NCBI GenBank assembly: GCA_037903475.1
Contig: JBAJFG010000347.1
Coordinates: 1,984,001-2,048,000, forward strand
DNA from: Ancylostoma caninum
Lineage: Eukaryota; Nematoda; Chromadorea; Rhabditida; Ancylostomatidae
DNA: 64,000 bases
Direction: 5' to 3'
This document shows positions 27,101 through 35,400 of this stretch, piece by piece (position 1 is the first letter of the stretch; every line of letters begins with the position of its first letter). The notes under the pieces are model-generated. The model made no database searches. It saw only the letters and a program-made list of their open reading frames with translations, and had not been told where the DNA came from. Position numbers and translations under genes: made by a program.

Positions 27101-30100
27101 GAGAAGAGAAAACTTTGAAGTGAATTCTATTTTCAGCCTAGCAAAAGCATTCTCGGTACTGTACACCACATGTAATATACTGCAATCGATCCTCACCTCT
27201 CCTGGTGTGAGCCTATTTCTCGTTCTAGAAAGCCACGTTGTACACAGACTGTGCGCCATATGTATACAAATTACACACTCGTTTTCCAGCTATACAGCAC
27301 CTTCATTTGGTATTCGATGAGGTATCTGCCTCGCAAATGCTCGCCAGCTTATGATCCAGTGACGTTGTGGAAAAAGTGGGAAGTATTGGAACGATACAGG
27401 CTGAGGAAAGAAAAGAACTGGAGGGGTAAAACGATATTGACATCTCAAGGACATGCATATAGCTATCCATGGACGACCGCCCATCCCGTATGTAACGATT
27501 CTTCGCGTTCCGTGTACATAAAAGTGAAATTTTGGGTATATTTATTTTTGTCTTTATGTTTGTGCTTTTGTATGTTCCGTGGTTTTGTATGCTCCATAAT
27601 CTCGGTAGCCCAACCGACGCGCACCAATTTTTGCATAAGAACCTATGGAGATTGGAAATTGTAGACTACTGTGGCCGACGGAGATTATAGACTACTTTTC
27701 ATCCGGAATTACCTATGTAGTGGCAGCGAAAATAGCTAGATATTGACATCTCAAGGACATGCATATAGCTAGATTTCCAGCTGTTTTCGCTCAGGTGTTC
27801 GTGGGGATGTCTACGGGGCTCTCCTAAGCGCTCAACAAGAAAATGATTGCACTTTGAACGAATTATTAGCTCTATCAATTGTTTTACTTTTGGCACAAGA
27901 ATAGGTGAGAACATCTCTAAAGCAGTTCTCCAGTATGAATCTCCTTATATAAATTATGGTAGTGCAAGAAAATTTTCTGGAGCGCAGGCGGTGGGGGATC
28001 AGCACGCGATCGCATGCTTTCATGATGGGGCCAGTTATAGACAGTGCTCGCGAGGACGCGGAGCTGACGTGGCATTCGGCCGCTGTTTCGTCATAGGTGC
28101 AGAGACGTAGTGGAAGTCGGGTGCACTCAGGATTTCGCGGTGGGACCATCGGCTAGCTCTGGAGCCCTCCGGGCGAGACAGTGTTTACAACGATTTGACG
28201 TTGCATAGCAGCAATGTACGGAGCAAAATCGCTCCTGTGCTGGAGCCTGATGTTTAACTTCACTCGATTTTGAAACACTGGACGATAACCACTTGGAATG
28301 GATGCGCGCATGTTGTAGCGATAGGATTCGCTCGGGTTCCTCACTTGGGACATGCACTTTGCGCACCTCTCGTTTAGGTCCCATGGGGATTATGCAGCCT
28401 GAGGGTTTGTCTGTTTTCAAGAAGGGCAGCATAATCAAATACACAGGATGAACGAACAAAGAAAGTGTCATCATAAGCTGTTCTGACATTTTCTGAAACC
28501 AGTTGTGCAACTGATCAAACTTTCTAAATATTTCCTAACTTTCTTCCATAACTCATGAGATTTACAAAGAGTGCGGGTGATCTAATGATGGACAGATGTG
28601 CGGGGGCCCCATAGGTCAGAAAACATCAGGATAGGTGTCCACCTATCGAGAAAGGCCCAACAGTGGGAAAACGACAGGATACGGGTACATTGATGGAGAA
28701 AAGGTCCGCATTGGCCCAACATTGGGAAACGAGTAGGATACGGGTCCATCGATGAGGATTGGGTTCGCATTGGCCCACTAGCGGGGGAATGCCAGGGAAC
28801 GAGGCCAAAGGGGGGGGGGGCATTGGGTCCACTCTGGCCCAATAGTGGGGAAAACGCCAAGATGCACGTCTGCCGGATGATAGGGGCACGCTACGCTGTC
28901 ATTCGTGTCTCAGTCGACCACCTCTTCTTCCTCCCTGCATATTGAAGCAGAAGCTCACCAGTTGGACTATTCCAGTGACGTGAAGCACGTCATTGGATAC
29001 ACTGTGAAAGATGCTCTTGTGCAGAGTTGGGAGTGGCTGTTCGTAACGGATCCATAGGCATTTAAGAAATGTGACAAAAAGAGTAGGTAGTACCATTGCA
29101 TCGGAAATTAGCTTAACATGTAGGTGAGTGATTAAGAATTTGCAAGCAAAGCTAGAATCGAGGGGAGGCTCCAAGCCCGGCGTTGGAGAGGCTGCTAGAC
29201 CCATAGAATATATGCAGTTTAAGAGGAGGATTTTGTATTTGAGCTCAGCAAATGATTAATTTTGGTTATTTGCTAATTTTCTAAGCATTTCGCATGTGTG
29301 AAGCTTTTGCTCATTCCTCAAGTGGCTGCCCCAACCCACTTTCTAGCGTCCCGAAGGGGCGCTAGTCGACTACAACAACCATTTGATATATAGTTAGCCT
29401 CATTGATCTATTGATTTTACCAATTTTTCCAAGGTCGGGTACGAACAAAGAAGTGCCTACTAAGATTGTTTGGTATACTGAACATGCATAGATTTGTTGT
29501 GTTTAGCGACTCCTTCGTTTCCGAGCTGGTGAGAAAGGGATCAGATAATTATGATGAGCATTTGAGGTAAAAAGTAGCAATATTCATTCATTAACATCAC
29601 CAATTGCTCCAATCATTGTAAAAAGCCGGAAGTATGTAGTAGGGTATGATATGTCTTCGAGCAATTCTACTGCTTCAATAGAAAATTAAACGCTTGCAAG
29701 TCCAGGTATTAATTTTTACTGAGCGGTAAACGACTGAAAACTGATCTGCTGTATTTACGCCGCGCTGGTCGTGTAACAAAACGCAACCCATAATTCTGAA
29801 AGAATGGGAGAGAACTCTTAGAGGAGCACATTTCATAAAACGCCTTCCTAGTCTCTGTCTTCACGATGTTCAACAATGTTATTGTGTGGACAGCAAAGAT
29901 TGTCTGAGTTTTCAAGCCAGTGTAGTGAATTGTAGCGACTGAGTAGCCGAATGTCATCAATTTTACCTTTGAAGGCTTACGTACCCATGCTAATCAGGGA
30001 GCGGCTGCAAACCAATTGGACAAGGATATATGCAAAAATCAGGATGAACAGGGATTGTTCCAAGTCCGAAGCTCTCTATGTGGGCTTTAGTTCTAGTGAC

Positions 30101-33100
30101 TATTGATTTCATTTGCGATCTACATCTTGGGCAGACATTTATAGGAGCTCTACTTGCTGGAATTCGGCAACGAATATGCACACATGTGTCCAGAGACAAT
30201 CAGCGATCAAATCAGGTAGTGCTTATGTTTCCCTTTTGTTTCTGTCGGTGGAATAGCAATCGCGACAAGTCATCCTCAACTGAGAATCCAAAAAAAAAAA
30301 CGGGAAAGGCAGGAAATATCATGACCCTCTCAATTTCTCAGCTTTGATTTTCGTTAGTGGTCGTAAAATAAATGATCTGCACATGTAAAAAAATTATTTC
30401 ACTAGTGGAAAACAATTCCATGGTTTTGCGTTCCATTTGTGTTCAACGGATTTTTTAATTTATCCCATCGAAATTCGGAGAAAAAACTGGCATTTTTGAA
30501 GTCACTTACTTCGAAATTTGCTGCATTATCAATCCAGTGCATCGAGCAGGGAGACATATAAGTAGCACTAGATGTACATATAAGTACTGAATACAGATTT
30601 TGATGTCTAATAATGCTACTCATCAAGTACTGACTATGCGCTTTGGCAGTGTAGGAAGCTTTCCTTACATTCAATAGTTATTTGTAACGAAAATCGTACA
30701 TTTGAATACTACCAAATCACTGAAACGAAACCATTCATCAGCAATCCCTACGAAAGGATACGTCTCTGAAAAAAGACAACGCTTGAATGAGTATGTCACA
30801 GCTACTAATTTACTAATCTAAAAGAAAGACCAAATATATGACAACAAAATTTTGCTCTATGCTACGCCCTATCGCACGGCCTGAAGCCCAAAATAATTTT
30901 TCTCATTTACTTCTCATACACTTGATAACATTTAGTTTTCTGTTCCGACAGTGGGCGATCAGAACCTACAAGAAAGACCCTCAACAAGACGAACAAATCT
31001 CTGAAGAGACTGAGGTTAGTTGAATTAAATCTCAGTACGGTTTAGGTAGAAAACCTTTTCACACCACTCTACGCAGCTTCTTATATGTTGAACAAACGCA
31101 AGCGCATGAAATCCTTTATTCTTCAAAACTAGAGCGCACCGCACCCAATCGACACCGAGCAATCCACCAAGCCCTCAAACTTGGGTAATTAAACCCCATG
31201 GAATTTTTTCTCAATAAAGAGATATGAAATAATAGAAAAAATGTAAAAAACAGAAAGAAGCTATAAATCTGACAGAAGCGCGCGCGCTTTTATACGCGCT
31301 GTGGAATTTGTTTTAATTGATGCTATCACTAAGTCCTCAAAGAACATAACAACATGAAGCATGAGACATGAAAGTTCTACATTGCGAACAAAAATAATCT
31401 GATCACTTGATCGCGTTGTCGCGATATATGTACTCTATGTATGAAATGTCATTTATAATATAAAAGTGGAAGTCTGTGCATGTATGTGTGTTTCAAACAG
31501 AAATCGTGCAGGATTAGCCGACACGGGCAAAAAATTACACATTCTCCTCCCTAGTACTCCGTGGTTTTGGAGTACTTTTCCCCGGAGTATGTCTACTTAT
31601 CGATTGGATTGATTTCGGTAATTTTTTTACAATTTTTGCCAAGAGTTTCGAGTTGTTAATGTATTTCTAGCGGAATTTTCCAAAACACGCAGAATAAGAA
31701 ACCAGCAATCATTATGCAGGGGAGACCCACTCATTGATCCATCGACTTCATCGATTTCCTCATTTTTTTTGGCTTTTGCTACCACTCAGGGATTTCGACC
31801 TCTGAGAAAACATTTTTTCTTAGAATAAAAAGCAGGATGTACATGGAGTGTGGAAATTCCAACTTGGTTCTATCGCGCATGAATATTTACAACTTTCCTC
31901 AAAATTTGAACTTCCATGCTCCACTTTGAAGGAAGATAGGACGAAAAACCAAAAGTTGCAATCTTTGAGCTAAGAGATAACCTAAGCCAGTAATTTTGCT
32001 AGGTCCTCTCTTCGGGGTTAACATAGAGTGCATTCAAGATGAAGACATGGTAATGTCTATCAGTGGGATGTAATACGATCATATGTGACATTGTTCGCTT
32101 TTTTTGTGGACTAAATAAAAATCAAATGCCTAGATTGAGCGGTTGCATTCAAAGTTTTGGGAACTGTGGTACAGCTCTATGCTCTTACGAATACCAGGAG
32201 TACCAAAGGCTGTAAATCGCGAAGAGTACTACGTAAGTATGATAATTCTCTAACATTATCCGATTAACGCCATTGCTTCGGCAGGTCAGGCAAGTACAAG
32301 TTTATCCTTTAGGTAGCCTTGGAGGACTACATCAATTTATTCAAGTATAATCCACTCCAATCCTGTCCTCTCTCAGCGACTGATTGTTATGGGAACACAC
32401 GACGTTTGAAACTCATGAGGACCCCCGTTGACATTTTAGACTCCAATGTATGGCGCCTATTTAGAGCAGATTGAAATCGGCTCAGATCAACTCTTTGTTC
32501 CTGCGAAAAAATATATTTTTAAGATCGCCAAGGATATGCTAACTTCTCCAAGCACTGAAGAAGTCCGGAAAGGGGAAGAGCAGAACAGGTTGGTTTCACC
32601 ACAAAGAATTAGATCTGTGCATCTTCATAAAATGTCTACGACTAGGCTTTTCGCTTGAATTTTTGTGGCTGCCTTTCTCGGGAATAGGACGTGCCCCGCA
32701 TCTCTCTTTCCATGAACATAACTGCTATGCTTGAGAAATAGAAAATCATCAGATGGATCTCCCATTCAATAGCGGCTTGAGCTTTCCTAGGAGCATAGCT
32801 TTCCTCGTTCTTTATCCAGTACAGGACTGATTTTGATACTAGTTTTTCTGCTTGTGTTTCTAGGAAACAGTGGCTAAGGAAACATTAAAACATTGGGAAA
32901 TGCACTACGGAGACAAAAAAGTTGATAAAACATTTTGTTCTATTGTAAATTTTACCACGCGAAACGTACTATTAAATTATTCCCTTAAACGAATCATACA
33001 GTAACGATCGAAAAGACATAATTAGTGGCATTGCTGACGGAGGAACTGTTTCTTTACAGATTGAGCGATTCAGATGAAATTTCAGAATTTGATGAGGTCA

Positions 33101-35400
33101 AAGTATTCTTACTTTCCGCTGCGCAACGTAGATTTTAAGTGCTGTTGAACAAAACGATTAATATGTTCCAAATCCAAACTCATCGTTTTCATCGAAGTGT
33201 TGGTTCTTTTTTTTGTATCGCCTCGTTTTGATCTGAAAAGAAATCCTACTACAGAAGTCCTCTAGCTCTCCTTTTAATATAACGAAAAACTGCCTGCAAG
33301 TCCAATAAAAATGAGTAAAGAGAATTTTCAATTCTTTGGAAAAAAGAAAAAGCGATCCCGGTTGAGGATATTTCTACGGTGTAATCTGCTAACAACTGTA
33401 TTCCAATATTCAAGTAAAACCTGGAGCGCTGTTAGTATTCTTGCAGGCAGCAGAGGCTGAAATCCTCGACTCCGAGCTGAGCTGTGGATGATGAAGTACA
33501 GACTCAGCACATCATAAATGTGAAACGAACACAGACAATGATGGCTCACCTGCAAAGAAAATGGAACATTCGTCGCGAACACACCTGGCCGTGTTCCTGC
33601 GCGGACGAGTTTTCCCCGGCGCGAAAGCCATTGCGGCGCGTGGTTTTGGCCGAGTCCCGCCATGAAACCCCGTGAATTGAATGCATTTCGTTTTCCCTTT
33701 GCGCCTTTAAAGGCAGCACCCGTCGAAACCAACGTGTTTGTGATTTCGCCAGATTTTGGGGTTTTTGGGGGTGTATTGCTCATATCCGGTGGTGAAATAG
33801 CGTAAAACACCCGAGAAAGCCGGGAAAACGCGATGCTGCCTTCCGTGCGCCGGCGAGTGTTCCAGCGGCGCCCTGCGTGCGCAAATGGGTCCCAGCACGG
33901 AGAAAGGGAATCGGTAGCAGCCCGCATGCGTTAAAATGCGTAAGCTGGCGCGTCGGGCCCTCCGAAGCACTGGCCGACCGGACGTGCACGCGATGGCAGT
34001 TCGCCGTTTTCTGCAGGTAAGTTGTTACTGTGTGTGTTCCTTGCAGATTCGTGATGTGCGCGACCCCTACTTAAGGGTTCGCAGCTCAGGTCCGAGTCGA
34101 GGATTTCGACTCGTGCTGCCTTTAATGGAATCGGCCCTGTTAGGCATGCATTGCCCTATGCACTGACTAGCATGTGTAATCCGATGCTTATTTCTATTAA
34201 TCAAATCTCTCCTATATTCACTATAACAACCCCTAACAGGGCCGATTCCATTAAAGGCGCAGAGGGAAAACGAAATGCATTCAATTCACGGGGTTTCATG
34301 GCGGGACTCGGCCAAAACCAAGCGCCGCAATGGCTTTCGCGCCGGGGAAAACCCGTCCGCGCACGAACACGGCCAGGCGTGTTCGCGACAAGTGTTCCAT
34401 TTTCTCTGCAGGTAAGCCATCATTGTCTGTGTTCATTTCACATTTATGATGTGCTGAGTTTGTACTTCACCACCCGCAGCTCAGCTCAGAGTCGAGAATT
34501 TCAGCTCCTGCTGCCTTTGAGAAATAATGAGACAGCTTTTTTTGGTGAATTCGATCATTCAAATTTGTCCTTTCATTTGAGTAAGAAGGGATGGTTCAGC
34601 AGTAAGATTTTTGTTGAAACAATAGGCAGATACTTATGTGCCCAATCTGTACCAAATCTTTTCTTTTCCTCAGTAGGTGGAAGTGAAAATGTAGGACCAA
34701 GTCCAAGTAAGCCGATGCAGTTGAAGTTCAAGCTCAATAACGCGAATAGAACTGAGTCTTTGCCGCGTGCTAAGCCGACGTTAGGCAACACCCATGGGGC
34801 TTTAATGCATATCCAAATTTCCTTTTCATAGTTCCATCCAGAGGTGACTTGTAGCAAAGTTCTCTGATCGACATGACTACTGACCATGTCTTTTTGGCGA
34901 TCACTTTCTGTACATGGTAGCAGAGGCTCTCTGATTCCGAAGGTTATGCTAGCACTTTGCTGCAAGTTATCTAAAAGCTATGATAGTAACACCCGGCGAC
35001 CCGGACGGCCAAAACAAAATGACTGGGCCACCCAAGCTGCCCAATTTGTAGGGGTGAACTGTTGTCGTACGCCAGAAAACAATACATATAACATCGTGCG
35101 AGCCGAGAGCATCAGAAACCTGTCTTGTGGACTGGATCCAAGCAAAGAGCTCCACAGATTTTTTAATCCCTTCAACATTTCAGAGGAAGAGATGGAGAAA
35201 CATTCGACCACTGGTGGATGCTTACAGGAGAGCAGAAAAGAATGATGCAGGTGCAGGTGGGTTTAATGCGTTGACCAAGAATGAACCTTATTCTGGTGCT
35301 AATGTTGAAATTGTCTTAGAGTTTTAAGGAGTACGCGGACGACTTGTGGACGATGTCGAGACTGAATTACGATTACATGGAGCGATCAAGAGCACTGTAA
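6007..35400 (+). CDS. Gene A: mucin/EGF seven-helix receptor, multi-exon
   Basis: Reconstructed exons: 6007-6151, 7890-10964, 12888-12991, 16414-16508, 18674-18858, 19786-19897, 20189-20292, 20499-20644, 24846-24935, 25070-25153, 25719-25829, 25905-26055, 26136-26251, 26304-26375, 26447-26659, 26741-26847, 27137-27236, 27290-27487, 29975-30079, 30145-30215, an unplaced linker exon, 30952-31014, 32134-32232, 32313-32447, 32524-32588, 35184-35256 and 35329-35400 (TAA). Phases chain correctly throughout except across 30215/30952, where a linker of length 3n+1 must be missing. The product (about 1,960 aa plus linker) is a predicted plasma-membrane receptor with a secreted-type N-terminus, a mucin stalk, EGF modules, seven hydrophobic segments and an intracellular tail. 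Helix motifs resemble adhesion/secretin receptors; ligand and pathway are unknown. Gene B is its tandem paralogue. No frame-breaking lesion was found. Confidence 0.65.
6152..7889. other. Gene A intron 1
   Basis: No coding signal is recognised. It contains an A-run at 6921-6929, a (TAAA)n microsatellite at about 7371-7391 and otherwise unremarkable AT-rich sequence. An extra small exon cannot be excluded. Confidence 0.4.
7890..10964 (+). CDS. Gene A exon 2: giant Thr/Ser-rich mucin exon
   Basis: This is one 3,075-nt open exon (exactly 1,025 codons). The first ~90 residues are folded-looking and Cys-containing (cysteines near LVCYQS, RLCETH, PFCKGD, GPCPCTRFLAC and RAKCPDKS). The rest is overwhelmingly Thr/Ser/Ala/Pro, as in mucin-type O-glycosylated stalks. 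The centre (about 9040-9840) is nearly pure Thr/Ala encoded by ACA/GCA codons and contains four 41-42-residue tandem repeats (nt ~9305-9790) keyed by VATTITRTSATPGAT. The acceptor is TTTAG|TC at 7889/7890 and the donor ACAA|GTAGGT at 10964/10965; both ends are phase 1, so the exon can be skipped in frame. The ATG at 7856 lies upstream of the acceptor and is probably not a start. Gene B has no counterpart. Confidence 0.7.
9040..9840 (+). repeat. Coding ACA/GCA microsatellite with 123-126-bp minisatellite
   Basis: Within the mucin exon the DNA is a purine/C-rich array of ACA, GCA and GCG codons. Higher-order units begin at 9305, 9428, 9554 and 9677 (spacings 123, 126 and 123 bp, all multiples of three). 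The mirror strand gives long artefactual Leu/Val-rich frames, which are ignored. Length polymorphism would be expected here. Confidence 0.85.
11163..12396. mobile_element. Fold-back element in gene A intron 2
   Basis: The left arm (about 11163-11248) and right arm (about 12312-12396) are inverted copies. Both contain the core GAAGAAGGCGCTAAGCGCCG and end with CTGTGCTGAAAACATAGTC or its complement. The arms enclose about 1.06 kb that includes a TTAA-flanked element (11440-12178). No transposase is visible, so it is non-autonomous. It lies between the mucin exon and the Cys-rich exon. Confidence 0.7.
11440..12178. mobile_element. TTAA-flanked piggyBac-like non-autonomous element
   Basis: The 739-bp unit begins AGGCAGCACCCACGG and ends with the inverse complement CCGTGGGTGCTGCCT. 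A TTAA tetramer abuts each end (11436-11439 and 12179-12182), the target duplication typical of piggyBac transposons. No transposase frame is present. The same terminal motif occurs in the elements at 33445-34516 and 33711-34121. Confidence 0.7.
12888..12991 (+). CDS. Gene A exon 3: Cys-rich module
   Basis: This 104-nt exon (acceptor TTCAG at 12887, donor CGG|GTAGGA) starts in phase 1 and ends in phase 0. It encodes a compact Cys motif, HCKDPCPSEYEEGPDYCYR, followed by a Ser/Lys-rich stretch. Gene B carries the same exon at 39758-39861 with identical length and about 75% identical residues and all four cysteines kept. The C-PCP-YCYR pattern recalls the start of C-type-lectin-like folds, but a single exon is too short to assert this. 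Confidence 0.65.
14691..16215 (+). mobile_element. Decayed mariner-family transposon
   Basis: It begins with a mariner-type inverted terminal sequence (TTAGGCTGGTGCATAATTA) next to a TA. Around 14957-15190 a degenerate transposase N-terminal region is readable, with KVDHSTVVLRLKKLG, the helix-turn-helix signature that precedes the WVPHEL-type region in mariner proteins. Downstream pieces occur in shifting frames with stops. The right subterminal sequence (AACGCTTGATGATTA near 16195-16212) matches the right end of another mariner relic at 41606, but the terminal repeat is lost. The catalytic DDD region is not recognisable. Confidence 0.65.
15988..16099. repeat. 56-bp direct tandem duplication
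   Basis: 15988-16043 and 16044-16099 are identical head-to-tail copies of a 56-bp unit beginning GCATGTAAGAAAATCCAGG. They lie inside the region assigned to the mariner relic and are probably a recent local duplication. Confidence 0.9.
16414..20292 (+). CDS. Gene A exons 4-7: unrecognised ectodomain
   Basis: Exons are 16414-16508, 18674-18858, 19786-19897 and 20189-20292 (phases 0-2, 2-1, 1-2, 2-1). They encode, in order, an acidic segment (DLADEIDLRNPEVIQLVRLA), a segment beginning QLLTPAATLFYVNEH, a Cys pair around KMQCNLDDFVFYG, and a module with CNDRGTLQPHPTTVNCT. The last resembles the C-terminal half of a sushi or hormone-receptor (HRM) motif, where G-[LW]-x-P-P-x-VNCT-like sequence precedes receptor helices. 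NCT is a potential N-glycosylation site. Gene B exons align along the full length (only the first differs, 98 versus 95 nt). I do not recognise the larger fold. Confidence 0.65.
16509..18673. other. Gene A intron 4
   Basis: No exon is recognised. A left end resembling the piggyBac-like terminus (CAGCACCCGTCGAAATTCTC near 17293) and a stretch at about 17985-18100 related to 57128-57240 suggest a decayed repeat of that family. A ~48-bp imperfect tandem duplication containing CTAGATCG.AGACCGTAGAAGC lies at about 18370-18450. Confidence 0.4.
19007..19485. mobile_element. Palindromic (fold-back) element in gene A intron 5
   Basis: The arms at about 19007-19225 and 19240-19485 are inverted copies. 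Left begins GGCCCGTAATAAAATGTCAT and right ends ATGACACTTTACTACGGGCC. Both arms share GGCGGTGAGATGAACTCCAA or its complement. The loop is only a few bases, so transcripts of this intron could form a long hairpin. No open frame of interest. Confidence 0.8.
20499..25153 (+). CDS. Gene A exons 8-10: two EGF-like modules
   Basis: Exons are 20499-20644, 24846-24935 and 25070-25153 (phases 1-0, 0-0, 0-0). The first begins with an acidic linker and encodes CDECHRLGTSGCNQVDGGF followed by CTCKPNW, closing in the second exon with GFICW. The second EGF spans exons 9-10 with the textbook spacing C-x6-C-x5-C-x8-C-x-C-x8-C (CEIDQLYC...CLCDEGYGGDHC). NGT is a likely N-glycan site. EGF modules mediate extracellular protein contacts; here they sit immediately before helix 1. 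A 4.2-kb intron interrupts the first EGF in gene A, versus 71 bp in B. Confidence 0.8.
20718..24761. mobile_element. Block bounded by mariner-like terminal sequences, LINE inside
   Basis: The left boundary at 20718 reads TTAGGTAGGTGCAAAAATAA. The right boundary ending at 24761 is TTTTTGCACCAGCCTA, its inverted relative. Gene B has only 71 bp at the homologous intron, so nearly all of this block was inserted after (or lost since) the duplication. Between the ends lie unrecognised sequence (20740-22690) and a non-LTR RT relic (22690-24245). The ends may belong to one mariner-type element interrupted by the LINE, or to two elements. Confidence 0.45.
22690..24245 (+). mobile_element. Non-LTR retrotransposon relic with degenerate RT
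   Basis: Pieces of a LINE reverse transcriptase read on the + strand in several frames: an upstream segment with EAELLAGVFESVY (22779-23009), then YSPVSITSILARLFEKLIKS (23230-23290), YFDFAEAFDRVSNRNLLHVL (about 23440-23495), GVPQSGVLSPLLLNIYTAEL (about 23608-23665) and the catalytic box as HADD (23703-23714) instead of YADD. The thumb region with YVRPLLKYGTTIFDP follows at 24060-24110. Frame breaks at 23594 and elsewhere show that it is dead. Confidence 0.8.
25719..27487 (+). CDS. Gene A exons 11-18: seven-helix receptor core
   Basis: Exons are 25719-25829, 25905-26055, 26136-26251, 26304-26375, 26447-26659, 26741-26847, 27137-27236 and 27290-27487. Hydrophobic segments in order: ALIMTTNEIVLMILKGILLL (helix 1), SLALSVAGLLVLFFHHPAIF (2), CSMWFYMITTCYSLGLGFFV (3), TLLSVVAIGGVVAAVTAAHF (4), LWLPIVVINACLALAATSFS (5), AFTAFGPWLLFGTWLTLAVS (6) and VLYTTCNILQSILTSPGVSL (7). 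Helix 3 ends with FVLEALNVYEV, recalling family B ExxxLY. The loop SWSCLGSF...DLWLPIVVIN resembles the CWL...W.GP...N pattern of adhesion receptors. A Cys before helix 3 and one in this loop could form the usual disulfide. After helix 7 a basic stretch ([17 protein letters not shown]) starts the tail. Ligand unknown. Confidence 0.7.
27488..29974. other. Gene A intron 18
   Basis: It holds a 59-bp minisatellite (28590-28860). A 127-codon minus-strand frame at 28127-28510 has no recognised motif. The rest shows nothing I can name. Confidence 0.4.
28590..28860. repeat. 59-60-bp minisatellite, about 4.5 copies
   Basis: Units are keyed by GGCCCAA-A-T-GGGGAAA and occur with starts near 28654, 28713, 28772 and 28836 (spacings 59, 59 and 64 bp), with a degenerate copy upstream around 28595. 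A G-run of about ten bases (28811-28820) accounts for the longer last spacing. The repeat lies in the intron between the helix-7 side and tail exons of gene A. Confidence 0.85.
29975..35400 (+). CDS. Gene A exons 19-26: cytoplasmic tail
   Basis: Exons are 29975-30079, 30145-30215, (unplaced linker), 30952-31014, 32134-32232, 32313-32447, 32524-32588, 35184-35256 and 35329-35400 with the stop TAA. Each aligns with a gene B exon of equal or near-equal length. Conserved patches include RLQTNW (exon 19), the DPQ motif after WAIRTYKK, ERLHSKFW, the CYGNT...RTPVDIL segment of exon 32313-32447, HWWMLTGEQKRM and the terminal LNYDYMERSRAL. There is no second membrane segment, so it should lie in the cytoplasm. 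Two frames that looked broken are resolved by the paralogue alignment: an ~65-bp intron after exon 19 and the true frame of the HWWML exon. No known domain is recognised. Confidence 0.6.
30216..30951. other. Gene A intron(s) that must hold a missing exon
   Basis: The upstream exon ends in phase 2 and the next recognised exon starts in phase 0, so an exon of 3n+1 bases is expected here. A weak candidate starts after CTAAAAG near 30828 and reads a basic stretch (TKYMTTKFCSMLRPIARPE), but it does not align convincingly with gene B. I leave it unplaced. Confidence 0.35.
33445..34516. mobile_element. Palindromic piggyBac-like element
   Basis: Two long inverted arms: left 33445-33710 plus 34122-34150, right about 34226-34516. 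The ends are AGGCAGCAGAGGCTGAAAT and its relative ATTTCAGCTCCTGCTGCCT. Flanks are TTGC and TTGA, so a TTAA duplication, if any, has decayed. The left arm is interrupted by a second element (33711-34121) of the same terminal type. No transposase is present. The GC content is distinctly higher than in the surrounding intron. Confidence 0.75.
33711..34121. mobile_element. 411-bp TTAA element nested in the palindrome
   Basis: It starts AGGCAGCACCCGTCGAAAC and ends with the related inverse CGACTCGTGCTGCCT. TTAA lies on both sides (33707-33710 and 34122-34125). The other arm of the host palindrome has the uninterrupted sequence CCATTAAAGGCGC, containing one TTAA, which serves as an internal empty site and shows a clean TTAA-duplicating insertion. 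Confidence 0.85.

Larger units (their letters stand above)
32589..35183. other. Gene A intron carrying a nested piggyBac-like palindrome
   Basis: This 2.6-kb intron contains the palindromic element 33445-34516. Flanking sequence 32589-33444 and 34517-35183 has no recognised gene. The 226-codon and 199-codon open frames here (34151-34831, 33928-33328) are produced by the palindrome arms. Confidence 0.5.

Noticed and set aside
30080..30144. Apparent TGA stop and 2-bp frameshift in gene A tail relative to gene B
   Set aside because: Both copies have a GTGGG donor after exon 19 and an AG acceptor about 65 bp later; using them restores a shared 23-codon exon in matching phase, so the stop is intronic.
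33328..34831. 199- and 226-codon open frames in the gene A tail intron
   Set aside because: They run along the two inverted arms of the palindromic element and encode similar sequence on opposite strands; no splice or domain support.
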